Source of the DNA: VGJW01 sp035286125
Lineage (GTDB): Bacteria; Cyanobacteriota; Sericytochromatia; S15B-MN24; VGJW01
Assembly (NCBI GenBank): GCA_035286125.1
Contig: JAYKIS010000038.1
Span: forward strand, 1 to 20,084
Length of the DNA: 20,084 bases
Reading direction: 5' to 3'
Position numbers and translations under genes: made by a program. The notes beneath the pieces are model-generated. The model ran no database searches, was not told where the DNA came from, and was given only the letters and a program-made list of their open reading frames with translations. Below are positions 1 to 7,090 of the stretch, in pieces (position 1 is the stretch's first letter; each line of letters starts with the position of its first letter).

Positions 1-170
1 CCGGATATCGTCCCCTCACGGTCCTCGGGCAGTTCGACCCCTCGACGCGAGAATTCATGCGCTTGCGCACCCTCAACAGGACGCCTGCGCCCGGTGAGAC
101 CGTGGAGCGCTTCTTCATGTCGGACAAGCCACAGCACGTGCCCTGTCCATTGGATCTGCTCCCGTTCTGA
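1..170 (+). CDS. 3' end of an unidentified gene (partial)
   Basis: A frame open from the left edge (codons starting at base 3) runs for 55 codons to a TGA at 168-170. By direct count about 80% of its codons end in G or C, which matches the real genes of this window and supports coding. The visible C-terminus includes the stretches GQFDPSTREFMRL, TVERFFMSDKP and CPLDLLPF. I recognise no family. The start lies outside the window; an internal ATG at 57 is possible but the frame is open upstream of it. A strong hairpin follows about 40 bases after the stop and the next gene is convergent. Confidence 0.55.
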   Translation, partial: GYRPLTVLGQFDPSTREFMRLRTLNRTPAPGETVERFFMSDKPQHVPCPLDLLPF

Positions 171-212
171 ATCCTGCCGCAGGGGCACCCAACACGGCAT
201 CCGGAAGACAGA

Positions 213-246
213 CGCCGGGCCGACAGGCATCCCTGTCGGCCCGGCG
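213..246. terminator. Perfect 15-bp hairpin between convergent genes
   Basis: Bases 213-227 are an exact reverse complement of 232-246, with a 4-base loop (CATC). The stem is very GC-rich. It lies between the stop at 170 (plus strand) and the stop at 258 (minus strand), so it probably ends transcription from both sides. There is no clear T tract on either strand, so efficiency as a factor-independent terminator is inferred from stem strength and position only. Confidence 0.7.
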
Positions 247-257
247 CTGAACCCGGC

Positions 258-497
258 TCAGTTCCGCCGCAACTGGCGCACTTCGCCACCGATCCGGAGC
301 AGGTCCATCTGCGACTTGGCATATTCCGGAAAGGTCAGGCCAGGACCATCCTGGCGGTTGGTCACGATTTCCTTGTGCTCGGTCCGGACCTGCTGGCGCA
401 GGGCCTTGCCTTCATCCGTGGTCAGTTGCCCCTTGTTGACACCGGCAGAGATACGCCCCAGCAGATTCCCCTGGCGCTGAACGAGATTCACGGGCAT
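258..497 (-). CDS. Small unknown protein, 79 aa
   Basis: The ATG at 497 is preceded by a good ribosome binding site (AGGAGGAG about 10 bases upstream on the minus strand), which supports a real gene. The 79-residue product has no signal peptide or membrane segment. It contains GRISAGVNKGQLTTDEGKAL (residues 14-33), a pattern of the type RI-x-GV-xx-G-xLT-xxE seen in many short helical bacterial proteins, followed by a charged helical part and the Arg-rich end RQLRRN. I do not recognise a named family. The promoter should lie in the 234-base divergent gap shared with the secreted protein gene at 732. Confidence 0.65.
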   Translation of the reverse strand: MPVNLVQRQGNLLGRISAGVNKGQLTTDEGKALRQQVRTEHKEIVTNRQDGPGLTFPEYAKSQMDLLRIGGEVRQLRRN

Positions 498-653
498 GGT
501 CCTGTCTCCTCCTCGAGTGGTCCGGCAACTCCGTCACCGAACGGCTGACTACAGGAACGTCATCCGAAGCGCCGCTCACCGGGCGCTCACCACGCGCCAC
601 CCGGGAACTCTTGCAGCCCTGAGAATAGGCTCTGACGGGGCCGCAAGGGCTTC

Positions 654-682
654 TTGACACCCTGATGACAGGTCGGTAGCTT
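654..682 (+). promoter_or_regulatory. Possible sigma-70-type promoter for the gene at 732
   Basis: A perfect TTGACA at 654-659 is followed, after 17 bases, by TAGCTT at 677-682, which matches only three of six positions of the -10 consensus. The site is about 50 bases upstream of the GTG start at 732. The -35 and spacing are good and the -10 is weak, so this is a candidate only. Confidence 0.35.
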
Positions 683-731
683 AGGGCGTCGCCGCACAAC
701 GCCTCTCAATCCCCACCTCAGGAGTGCATAC

Positions 732-1172
732 GTGAAGATTCTCGTCGCATCGCTGCTTGCCGGCACGTTGGCGCTTGGCTTCGGAGCCCGGGCAGACGCC
801 TCGGCGCACGCCAAGAAGGCTGCCCCCCACGCCCACGACCATGACCACGCCAAGAAAGCAGCCGAACCCGCCACCTTCGTCAAGGGCATGCTGGTGGACC
901 ACCACGGCATGACGCTCTACACCTTCGACCCCGACGTGGCCAACTCCGGCAAGAGCGTCTGCAACGACGGATGCATCGCGGCTTGGCCCGCACTGGTCGC
1001 CACGAAGGACGACAAGAAGACCGGCGACTTCTCCGTCATCACCCGCGATGATGGCTCCCATCAGTGGGCCTGGAAGGGCAAGCCGCTCTACCTCTGGGTC
1101 CAGGACAAGAAGGCCGGTGACGTGACGGGTGACAACTTCAACAAGGTCTGGCACATCGTCAAACAGCACTGA
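732..1172 (+). CDS. Secreted PF03640-type repeat protein with His-rich linker
   Basis: This 146-aa protein starts at a GTG with CAGGAG seven bases upstream. Residues 1-24 form a signal peptide (K2, hydrophobic core, ARADA cleavage region). Residues 26-42 are a His/Lys/Ala-rich linker in which HAKKAA occurs twice, flanking HAHDHDH. Two copies of the motif typical of the 'secreted repeat of unknown function' family follow: GMTLYTFDPD (59-68) with conserved C77, C81 and W85, then GKPLYLWVQDKKAGD (116-130). The family is exported and often cell-surface; its function is poorly known. The His-rich part suggests metal binding, which is my inference. A hairpin just downstream and its own upstream promoter candidate suggest a single-gene transcript. 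Confidence 0.88.
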   Translation: MKILVASLLAGTLALGFGARADASAHAKKAAPHAHDHDHAKKAAEPATFVKGMLVDHHGMTLYTFDPDVANSGKSVCNDGCIAAWPALVATKDDKKTGDFSVITRDDGSHQWAWKGKPLYLWVQDKKAGDVTGDNFNKVWHIVKQH

Positions 1173-1190
1173 ACGGTCGATGGAGCGTTC

Positions 1191-1225
1191 GCGGGGTGCA
1201 GGGTCCACGGGATCCTGCACCCCGT
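1191..1225 (+). terminator. Hairpin terminator after the secreted protein gene
   Basis: Bases 1192-1202 pair exactly with 1214-1224 (11 bp). The stem can extend inward through one G-T wobble and three more pairs to a small loop. It starts 19 bases after the stop at 1172 and is followed by a short GTTCTG rather than a full T tract. Confidence 0.6.
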
Positions 1226-1291
1226 TCTGCCGGGCGGCACCCGCGACAGGTTTCCGGACCGTTCGGCAGCAGGCCGGGTACAAGGCTCCTG

Positions 1292-2260
1292 ATGGAGACC
1301 ATCCAACCGGGAAAACCGGCCCGCCTCGGCTCCCTGGGGACGACCGCCGCCCCGGCGCGGGCTTCGGGCAGTGAACCGAGCACCACCCCGCGGCCCGTTC
1401 GCGACCTGCTCGCCGTGTCCCTGGAAGGCAAGGCTGCCCATCAGGAGCGCCATCTCGACGTGACGGACGAGGCCAGCCTGGCCCGATTGCGCAATGGTTC
1501 CCCCGATGACCGGCAGTTGGCCCGGACCATCGAGCAGGCCCGGAGCAGCTACCGCACCTTGCTGGATGCCGGCGCGCGCATCGTGGTGGGGCGCTCGGCA
1601 GGGAACGGCCACATGCCTGCTGTCACGATCATCCCCAAGGCCTTGCTCGACCATCCGGATCAGGCCTTCGAGGCCGTGGTGCACTACGGCGGCATGTACG
1701 GCACCGCCGCCCGGCCGGACCCGAATGGCGGCCTGCCTGCGCGCATCCGCGACCGCATGGCCCAATTGCCCCCGGCCGTCATTGTCCTTTGCGAAGCGCG
1801 TAATCACGGCAGTTTCCCCACCCGCGAGCCCTACTCCCCGGACTGGTCGCTGGCCTCCGATCCGGAGCAGGTCGCGGCGGATGCCCTCCGGCATCAGGGC
1901 TTGTCCGGCGACCGCACGCTGACCGTGTCCGCCCATTCGGCCGGGGGACGTGCCATCGCCCGGATCATCACGGAAGGCCGACTGGCCTGCGACAGGCTCG
2001 AGCTGCAGGACTGCCTGTACGCGAACGGCAACAAGATCAGCAGCGGCAAGGCGGTCCTCGCATGGGCCGGTTCGCCAGAGGGGCAGCGCTGCCGCGAGAT
2101 CGTCTACATCCACGCGGCGCACGGCCAGAATTCCGAACACCACCTGCTTCGCGCCGGCCAGATACTGGCTGGCGGCCAAGCCGTCACAAGGGTGGAACTC
2201 GTCCGGCATTATGATGCGGCGTTCTGGGCGGCCCCTGCGGCTGCCGGACGCCTCCGTTAG
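1292..2260 (+). CDS. Unknown alpha/beta-hydrolase-like protein
   Basis: The ATG at 1292 gives 322 aa; the frame is open further upstream, but an earlier start would lie inside the terminator hairpin. Residues 1-40 are a disordered-looking Ala/Pro/Ser-rich tail. The rest looks like an alpha/beta-hydrolase core: a strand leading to VVHYGGMYG (129-137), AVIVLCEARNHG (162-173), and a nucleophile-elbow-like VSAHSAGGRA (212-221, S216 as candidate nucleophile). LELQDCLYANG (236-246) follows, with D240 as candidate acid, and later His-rich segments (HAAHGQNSEHH near 274-284; VRHYD 304-308) could supply the base. No signal peptide is seen, so it is probably cytoplasmic. Substrate is unknown. The fold assignment rests on motif order only, not on a recognised family. 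Confidence 0.7.
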   Translation: METIQPGKPARLGSLGTTAAPARASGSEPSTTPRPVRDLLAVSLEGKAAHQERHLDVTDEASLARLRNGSPDDRQLARTIEQARSSYRTLLDAGARIVVGRSAGNGHMPAVTIIPKALLDHPDQAFEAVVHYGGMYGTAARPDPNGGLPARIRDRMAQLPPAVIVLCEARNHGSFPTREPYSPDWSLASDPEQVAADALRHQGLSGDRTLTVSAHSAGGRAIARIITEGRLACDRLELQDCLYANGNKISSGKAVLAWAGSPEGQRCREIVYIHAAHGQNSEHHLLRAGQILAGGQAVTRVELVRHYDAAFWAAPAAAGRLR

Positions 2261-2313
2261 GACTAGAAACCCGTAGACGTGCTTCTGTCAGCAGCCAACA
2301 GCATCAAGGTGGC

Positions 2314-3054
2314 GTGAACGTGGAAGAGAGCGTGTCCACGATGTCGCCCGTCCTGACGTGGTCCATCTGGGCCTTCCTGGCCGTATTGTTCGTCATCATG
2401 CATCTGTTCATGTGGCAGTGTGCGGTGAACATCTTCCGCCGCCACCATGAGTCCCGGCCCCTCCTCTTGCTTGTCACGGCGATCGGGTTTCAGGTCATGG
2501 CAGTCTACACAGCCGAGGGAATCCGGTCAGTGCAGGCCGACGCGAGACGCCTCGCTGGCGTGGGGTGGGCAGACTGTGCCGCGCTGTCCGTCACGGTGCC
2601 TGTCGATGGCAAGCAAGCGAACCACCAGTATTGGGACACCATGTGCCTCTTGCGCATGTTCACCCTGGTGAGCGATTGGCAACTCCAGCGCTGGAACGAC
2701 GAGGTCGTCAGGCACGTCAGAATCCACGGCCGATGCCACGTGGTCGAGGCTGACTCCGTGGGCACGATAGGTGGCTACTTCACGCTCAAGGGGAGGCTGT
2801 ACGACCAAAGCTCACTCCAACTCAAGTTTCCTGTCACAAGTCAGCCCCAGGAATATCTGGCAAGGCTGAAACCCGAGGACCTGATTGCCTTCCGGGGCGA
2901 CACGATCCAGATCATGCGCGGCTATGACGAACAAACCCCCGCCATCCTGGAAGTCATCGCAGAATGGTCACAGTTTCTGAAACACCGATCAGGACACGGC
3001 TCGGACGCCGTGCCCCCTCCCCGGCAAAACCACCAAGTCCGGAAGGCCACGTGA
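2314..3054 (+). CDS. Unknown protein with two N-terminal membrane segments
   Basis: A GTG at 2314 with AAGG just upstream begins a 246-aa protein. Hydrophobic stretches at about residues 14-36 and 49-66 are likely membrane helices. They are followed by a soluble domain of about 170 residues with no motif I recognise (contains TIGGYFTLKGRLYD and LKPEDLIAFRGD). The region is noticeably lower in GC than its neighbours: sampled 60-base blocks gave 53-65%, against about 73% in a block of the preceding gene. Codons are correspondingly less biased, hinting at later acquisition. It ends 46 bases before the next gene, so the two may be co-transcribed. Confidence 0.7.
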   Translation: MNVEESVSTMSPVLTWSIWAFLAVLFVIMHLFMWQCAVNIFRRHHESRPLLLLVTAIGFQVMAVYTAEGIRSVQADARRLAGVGWADCAALSVTVPVDGKQANHQYWDTMCLLRMFTLVSDWQLQRWNDEVVRHVRIHGRCHVVEADSVGTIGGYFTLKGRLYDQSSLQLKFPVTSQPQEYLARLKPEDLIAFRGDTIQIMRGYDEQTPAILEVIAEWSQFLKHRSGHGSDAVPPPRQNHQVRKAT

Positions 3055-3100
3055 CCCCTGCCGCTCGTCCGGGCATGGTGAAACCAACCGGGAGGTCTTC

Positions 3101-3565
3101 ATGCTCCATCGTCGCCGCGTCTTCCTTCGTCAGGCTGCTGTCGCCCTGCTGCTTGCCATCGGCCTGAACGGCTGTGCCGTGACCCTCCGGGGCGGAACGG
3201 CCGAGGGCCTCGACCCGGATGTCGTGCGCATGGATCTCAAATACCGCGTGATGGGCCGGGTCAAGGCCACGGCCCACGCGGCCTACGTCCCCTTGCTCGT
3301 GCCGTTCTATGTCCTGCTGAACATCCCGTTGGTGGATGGCGGCTACCGCAGCATCGAGACGCGCAAGGACCATCCCTGGGGCCTGTGGCTGGATGCTTTC
3401 TCGGCCGATGCCGTGACGGAAGCCGCGCGCTACGACGCCCTCGAGAAGGTCCCCGATGCCTCGGGCATCGTCGGTGCGCGCATTCGCACCGAACAGACGT
3501 CGTGGGGCCTGTTCTGGCTCGATCGGACGGTCGAGGTCTCGGGCACGGCCATCCAGTATCAGTAG
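3101..3565 (+). CDS. Lipoprotein with Tat-like signal, unknown function
   Basis: The ATG at 3101 has GGAGG five bases upstream. The 154-aa product begins MLHRRRVFLR, matching the twin-arginine pattern RRxFL, then a hydrophobic stretch and the lipobox LNGC with C25 as the lipidated cysteine. The mature part contains a hydrophobic stretch (AAYVPLLVPFYVLLNIPLVDGG, about 60-81) that may be a buried or membrane-associated segment. The C-terminus ends in a strand-rich part (ASGIVGARIRTEQTSWGLFW, 120-139). I do not recognise the family. It lies 46 bases after the two-TM protein gene and converges on the gene at 3660-4448. The 94-base gap between them shows no convincing terminator. Confidence 0.72.
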   Translation: MLHRRRVFLRQAAVALLLAIGLNGCAVTLRGGTAEGLDPDVVRMDLKYRVMGRVKATAHAAYVPLLVPFYVLLNIPLVDGGYRSIETRKDHPWGLWLDAFSADAVTEAARYDALEKVPDASGIVGARIRTEQTSWGLFWLDRTVEVSGTAIQYQ

Positions 3566-3659
3566 CGCCACACGCGACTCGGGCGCAGACGAGGCCCCCG
3601 CCCCAGGGACAGCGCCCGTCAGACGCCCGAAGGGGTCCCACGGACCTCGACTCGGGAAG

Positions 3660-4448
3660 TCAGGATTGGCCTCCCGTCAGGAAACCCGTGCCACCGGTCT
3701 TTCCCTGCCGGCCGGTCAGGGCCTTGAGGTGCTGGAAGATCTGGCTCTGGATGACCTGATGCTTCTGGATTTCCCTCCGGATCGCCTGGGCCTCGGCAGG
3801 CCCCGGACGCGCGCCACCGGTGAGACGCAGGCGCTGCTCCAAGGCCTTGACGAGCGTATTGCGGTAGGTGCGTTCCTCGGTAAGGATGCGATAGACCGTG
3901 GTCCTGTCTTCGGGTGTCAGGTTGCCCAGGCCGGTGGCCAGGGTCCGCCTCAGGAAAGCCATCCGTCCGGGTGACTCCAGCTCCTGCAGGCCGAGCCAGT
4001 CGGGATCGGGCACTTTGCGGGGAGGGCCGGACGGGGAGCCACTTGGGACAGCAGCCGGTTCAGGACCAAGACGGAGGCCGAGGCTCAACTCGTCCGTGAG
4101 CAGGGGCCGCGTCTGCGGTTGCTTCCGAGGCGCGGGCGAAGGCCGACGCGGCGCAGGCGATGCGGGCTCCGATACCGCCTGCGCTGCCTCGCCTGAAGGA
4201 GCAGCAACATCGGTAGGCTGTGGCGCGGACACCTGGGCCACGGACCGGGCCGCATCGGCGACGACCTCGGCGGCCTCGGCAATGGCTTCTGCCGTTGGCT
4301 TGATGAACAGGTTTCGCAAGATGGTGCTGGCCTTGCCCAGGGGTGTCTGGAAGGCCACAGGGTTGACCGTGACATCGGCGGCCCCGGACGTGCGGGAATC
4401 GCCACCCGCAGGTGGTTCCAAAGGTGGCGGGGCTGACTTCTCCGGCAT
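3660..4448 (-). CDS. Ala/Pro-rich helical protein, unknown function
   Basis: The 262-aa product starts at an ATG at 4448, with an AAGAAGGGG stretch upstream on the minus strand. Residues 1-30 are Pro/Gly/Ser-rich and 75-150 are again Pro/Ala-rich, so most of the N-terminal half is probably disordered apart from an Ala-rich amphipathic helix (about 50-72). Residues 150-245 look folded and helical, with WLGLQELESPGRMAFLRRTL (151-170) and a charged, Gln-rich helix near 220-245. There is no signal peptide. No family is recognised. The helical content and absence of enzyme motifs suggest a structural or interaction role, which is speculation. Confidence 0.62.
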   Translation of the reverse strand: MPEKSAPPPLEPPAGGDSRTSGAADVTVNPVAFQTPLGKASTILRNLFIKPTAEAIAEAAEVVADAARSVAQVSAPQPTDVAAPSGEAAQAVSEPASPAPRRPSPAPRKQPQTRPLLTDELSLGLRLGPEPAAVPSGSPSGPPRKVPDPDWLGLQELESPGRMAFLRRTLATGLGNLTPEDRTTVYRILTEERTYRNTLVKALEQRLRLTGGARPGPAEAQAIRREIQKHQVIQSQIFQHLKALTGRQGKTGGTGFLTGGQS

Positions 4449-4617
4449 GGTGCTGCCCCTTCTTGTACCTGAGATCGCAGCATTCCTGACATCCCGCCGC
4501 CTCAGGCTGTCTCCGGACCTGGGCCGCGCCCGTCCGAAACGTGCCCCCTATGTCCTGGCGGGCAGGTGGGTATGCAACGTATGTCCCGAATCCACCCGAT
4601 GCAACCGGAGTGACCCG

Positions 4618-5343
4618 ATGCGTTCCGCCAACCCGACCCTGAGCGACACGACCTTCCGGGAAGTGCGTCGGACGGCCAACAGTCGACCGATGACGCTGGA
4701 CGGCGTGATCAGTTGCTCCGCGTGGCTTCTGGCACTGGTCCTGGGCGGAGCTGCCGGCATCTGGTACTACCAGCCACCTGCCGGTCTGGTGATCTCTGCC
4801 GCGCCCGTGGCCGCGTTTGTCGTGGCCATCGTGATCATCCTCCGCAAACAGGCGGCTCCGTTCCTCGCGCCCGTTTACGCCCTTGCCGAAGGCGTCGCGC
4901 TCGGGGGCATCACCCTGGGTGCAGAGCAGGTCTATCCCGGAATCGCCGTCCAGGCACTGGGGCTGACGCTGGGCATCTTCACGGCGCTGCTCGTGGCCTA
5001 TCGGTCACGACTCATCCAGCCCTCCGAAAACTTCAAGTTGATGGTCTTTTCGGGAACCGTCGGCATAGGCCTTTACTATCTGGCCAGCTTCGTCGGAGGC
5101 ATGTTCGGCTTCCAGATGCCCCTCATCCATGAGTCAGGGCTGCTGGGGATCGGGTTCAGCCTGCTGGTGGTCGCTCTGGCTTCGCTGAACCTCGTGCTCG
5201 ACTTCGACTTCATCGAGCAGGGTGTTCAGGCGCGTGCGCCCCGCTACATGGAGTGGTATGCCGCCTTCGGACTGGTCGTGACCCTGGTCTGGCTGTACCT
5301 CGAAGTGCTGCACCTGCTGGCCAAGCTCCGCCAGCGGGACTGA
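4618..5343 (+). CDS. Bax inhibitor-1/YccA family membrane protein
   Basis: The start is the ATG at 4618 with CCGGAG seven bases upstream; the frame is open much further back but only antisense to the previous gene. The 241-aa protein has a 26-residue cytoplasmic N-terminus and about seven membrane helices (roughly 27-48, 56-75, 84-104, 112-128, 141-160, 173-194, 211-232). The family signature region YALAEGVALG is at 87-96, and LNLVLDFDFIEQG (190-202) carries the acidic residues (D195, D197) that in BI-1 proteins form the pH-sensing, ion-conducting site. Bacterial homologues such as YetJ leak calcium across the membrane, and FtsH-linked YccA modulates proteolysis. Which role applies here cannot be read from sequence. 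It is a single gene facing a convergent EF-hand gene across a terminator. Confidence 0.9.
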   Translation: MRSANPTLSDTTFREVRRTANSRPMTLDGVISCSAWLLALVLGGAAGIWYYQPPAGLVISAAPVAAFVVAIVIILRKQAAPFLAPVYALAEGVALGGITLGAEQVYPGIAVQALGLTLGIFTALLVAYRSRLIQPSENFKLMVFSGTVGIGLYYLASFVGGMFGFQMPLIHESGLLGIGFSLLVVALASLNLVLDFDFIEQGVQARAPRYMEWYAAFGLVVTLVWLYLEVLHLLAKLRQRD

Positions 5344-5355
5344 CACCCATAAAGA

Positions 5356-5381
5356 CGGGGGCCGCATCGCTGCAGCCCCCG
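5356..5381. terminator. Hairpin between BI-1 and EF-hand genes
   Basis: Bases 5356-5362 pair exactly with 5375-5381 (7 bp, almost all G-C) around a 12-base loop. It lies 13 bases after the BI-1 stop and 25 bases beyond the stop of the convergent EF-hand gene, so it can serve both. There is no long T tract. Confidence 0.55.
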
Positions 5382-5405
5382 CTCGATGGCCATGGGCGAC
5401 GAGCG

Positions 5406-6260
5406 TCAGCTGGCCGTCGGCGACGTCACGCTCTGGGCGGCAGGGGCAGGCTCGGGTGTGGGTGCGGGTGCGGGCAGCGCTTGCGGGGCGGGTGCACCCC
5501 ACTCCTCGGCACTCACGCGACCATCCCTGTTGGCGTCCTTGGCTGCAAGGACCTCGGGCTTGATCTCGTTCCCGGAGAGGAAGCCGTCGGCATTGCCGTC
5601 GTAATCCTTGAACTGGGCTTCGAGCTGGGTCTTTTCCCGGGCACCGACAAACTCGGCCTTCGAGATCCGGCCGTCATTGTCGGCATCAAGGCCCTCGGCC
5701 TTGAACTTCTCGGCCTCGGTGCCCGTCAGGAAACCGTCCTTGTTCTGATCGAACGCATCGAACTGCTGGCCCGGATCCACTTCCTTGGTCTTGAACCGCT
5801 TGAGTTCGCCTGCGGTCACGCGGCCATCGCCATTCTCGTCGGCCCCGGCCAGGTCCTTGCCCAGTTCCTTGCCGGACAGGACGCCGTCCCCGTTGCGATC
5901 GCGACGCTTCATCAGGGACTCGGCGCGCGCGCTGCCACGGCCCATGCGGAACTCTTCCTTGGAAATCTGGCCGTCGCCGTTGGTGTCCCAGGCCAGTTGC
6001 TTCTTGCGCACTTCCTTGCCGCTCAAGACACCATCACCGTTGGTGTCGAGCCGGGCAAAGACCTTGTCGTCCAACGCAAGATCACTACCCTTGCCACCCG
6101 CGCCGGCCCTTACACGGTCGGCACTTCGGTCGCCAAGGCTCGCCGCCAGCGGCTTCTCTGCGCCCGCCTCCTTGCCATCGGCTGCAGCACCGGCCGCCTT
6201 GCCACGGGCCGCCTTGGGGGCAAAGGGATTGACTCCCCCGGTGTTGATGGAACCAGGCAC
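5406..6260 (-). CDS. Protein with eight EF-hand loops
   Basis: The chosen start is the GTG at 6260, with GGAGG nine bases upstream on the minus strand; the frame is open 19 codons further but without a binding site. The 284-aa protein has an Ala/Gly/Lys-rich N-terminal tail (about 1-60) and then eight loops of the form Dx(N/D)x(D)Gx(I/V/L)xxxE, beginning near residues 72, 92, 121, 141, 171, 192, 221 and 242. Examples are DTNGDGVLSGKE and DANRDGRVSAEE. The loops come in four pairs, 20-21 residues apart within a pair and about 29 between pairs. The end is Pro/Ala-rich. All calcium-coordinating positions are present, so calcium binding is very likely. No signal peptide or lipobox is visible with this start, which is unusual for bacterial multi-EF-hand proteins. 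Confidence 0.88.
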   Translation of the reverse strand: MPGSINTGGVNPFAPKAARGKAAGAAADGKEAGAEKPLAASLGDRSADRVRAGAGGKGSDLALDDKVFARLDTNGDGVLSGKEVRKKQLAWDTNGDGQISKEEFRMGRGSARAESLMKRRDRNGDGVLSGKELGKDLAGADENGDGRVTAGELKRFKTKEVDPGQQFDAFDQNKDGFLTGTEAEKFKAEGLDADNDGRISKAEFVGAREKTQLEAQFKDYDGNADGFLSGNEIKPEVLAAKDANRDGRVSAEEWGAPAPQALPAPAPTPEPAPAAQSVTSPTAS

Positions 6261-6395
6261 GGGCGATGACCTCCAACGCGACGGACAGATGTCTGTCCCT
6301 ACCCCAACTACATCCACCGGAAATCAGCCAGTCGCGCTTTCCTTCACGAAGAATTCAAGAACAATGCCGAACCCGCACGGCGGAGCCATCGGGAA

Positions 6396-6421
6396 AGGGG
6401 CAGGCCTCGCGACCCGCCCCT
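6396..6421 (-). terminator. Probable terminator of the gene at 6445-7008
   Basis: Bases 6396-6401 pair with 6416-6421. Beyond one mismatch, two more pairs follow (6403-6404 with 6413-6414). Read on the minus strand, the stem starts 24 bases after the stop at 6445 and is followed by TTTCCC. It separates this gene from the EF-hand gene downstream. Confidence 0.45.
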
Positions 6422-6444
6422 CACGCCGGAAGCCGCAGGGCCCG

Positions 6445-7008
6445 TCAGGGATTCTCGAGGGCGTCCTGGGCCAGCACGATCCGCGTCTGCGTGAAGATGG
6501 CCGCCCGCATCGCATCGTCGATCTCCTCGAGCGTCGCCTCTTCCGCGGGCCCGAGACGTCCGTAGGAACCCTCATGAAGATTGCGGCGGGCTTCCTTCAG
6601 GGTGTCATACATCGCGACATGCTTGTCCAGAGCACGTGACGCCGCCTCGATGGCCGCCAGTGGCTTGTCCAGGCTGTCGCGGGCCTGCCCAAGCGAGGTG
6701 CGCACCTGCCCGAGCAGATCGCGGGCCACCATCAGGTCCCTGACGACCGGGTCGCCGGCACCGGAAACACCGGCCGGGTCCAGCGTGGCAATCGCGGACT
6801 GGATGCGCCGTTCCTCGCCCTGGGATGCCCCGATGGCCGTTTCGAGGGCCTTGCGTGCACGCGCGGCATCGATGCGGCTCCCCGTCAGGCGCAGGCCATC
6901 GGCAGGCAGTCCTGCTGGGACAGGCGCCTTCTCCGAGGGTGCCGTCGCGCGCACCGGCGGAACACCGCGGGAAACAGGCGATGCCTCACGAGGGAAACGG
7001 GTCTCCAC
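6445..7008 (-). CDS. Helical protein of unknown function, 187 aa
   Basis: A GTG at 7008 has a perfect AGGAGG six bases upstream; the alternative ATG six codons earlier overlaps that binding site and is less likely. Residues 1-45 are Pro/Ala/Arg-rich and probably disordered. Residues 46-187 are predicted by eye to be almost wholly helical, with long charged stretches (RIDAARARKALETAIGASQG, 45-64; LEEIDDAMRAAIFTQTRI, 160-177) that could form coiled coils. There are no cysteines, no signal peptide and no enzyme motif. I do not recognise the family. The gene sits between the methyltransferase and EF-hand genes on the same strand but appears to have its own terminator. Confidence 0.66.
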   Translation of the reverse strand: METRFPREASPVSRGVPPVRATAPSEKAPVPAGLPADGLRLTGSRIDAARARKALETAIGASQGEERRIQSAIATLDPAGVSGAGDPVVRDLMVARDLLGQVRTSLGQARDSLDKPLAAIEAASRALDKHVAMYDTLKEARRNLHEGSYGRLGPAEEATLEEIDDAMRAAIFTQTRIVLAQDALENP

Positions 7009-7090
7009 GACGAACCTCCTGCCCATGGCGCACGGGCAAAGTCAGATGAAGTCACAAGGGGTACCCGTCGGGAGAGGACCCTCCCCTCTT

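Noticed and set aside
549..600. Repeated GCTCACC motifs in the divergent gap as an operator
   Set aside because: Only two short direct copies with no symmetry; likely chance in GC-rich DNA.
1088..2209. 373-codon minus-strand frame opposite the hydrolase-like gene
   Set aside because: It overlaps the coding ends of the secreted protein gene and its terminator and has a Gly/Arg-rich composition typical of antisense shadows.
3566..3659. Terminator between the convergent lipoprotein and Ala/Pro-rich genes
   Set aside because: Several short GGGCG/CGCCC pairings exist but none gives a stable, well-placed stem with a T tract.
3898..4617. Long plus-strand extension of the BI-1 frame upstream of 4618
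   Set aside because: It is antisense to the Ala/Pro-rich gene, resembles nothing, and the ATG at 4618 has a proper binding site and the family's normal length.
7070..7085. GGGAG/CTCCC hairpin after the methyltransferase gene as a terminator
   Set aside because: The stem is only 5 bp and no T tract follows on the minus strand.
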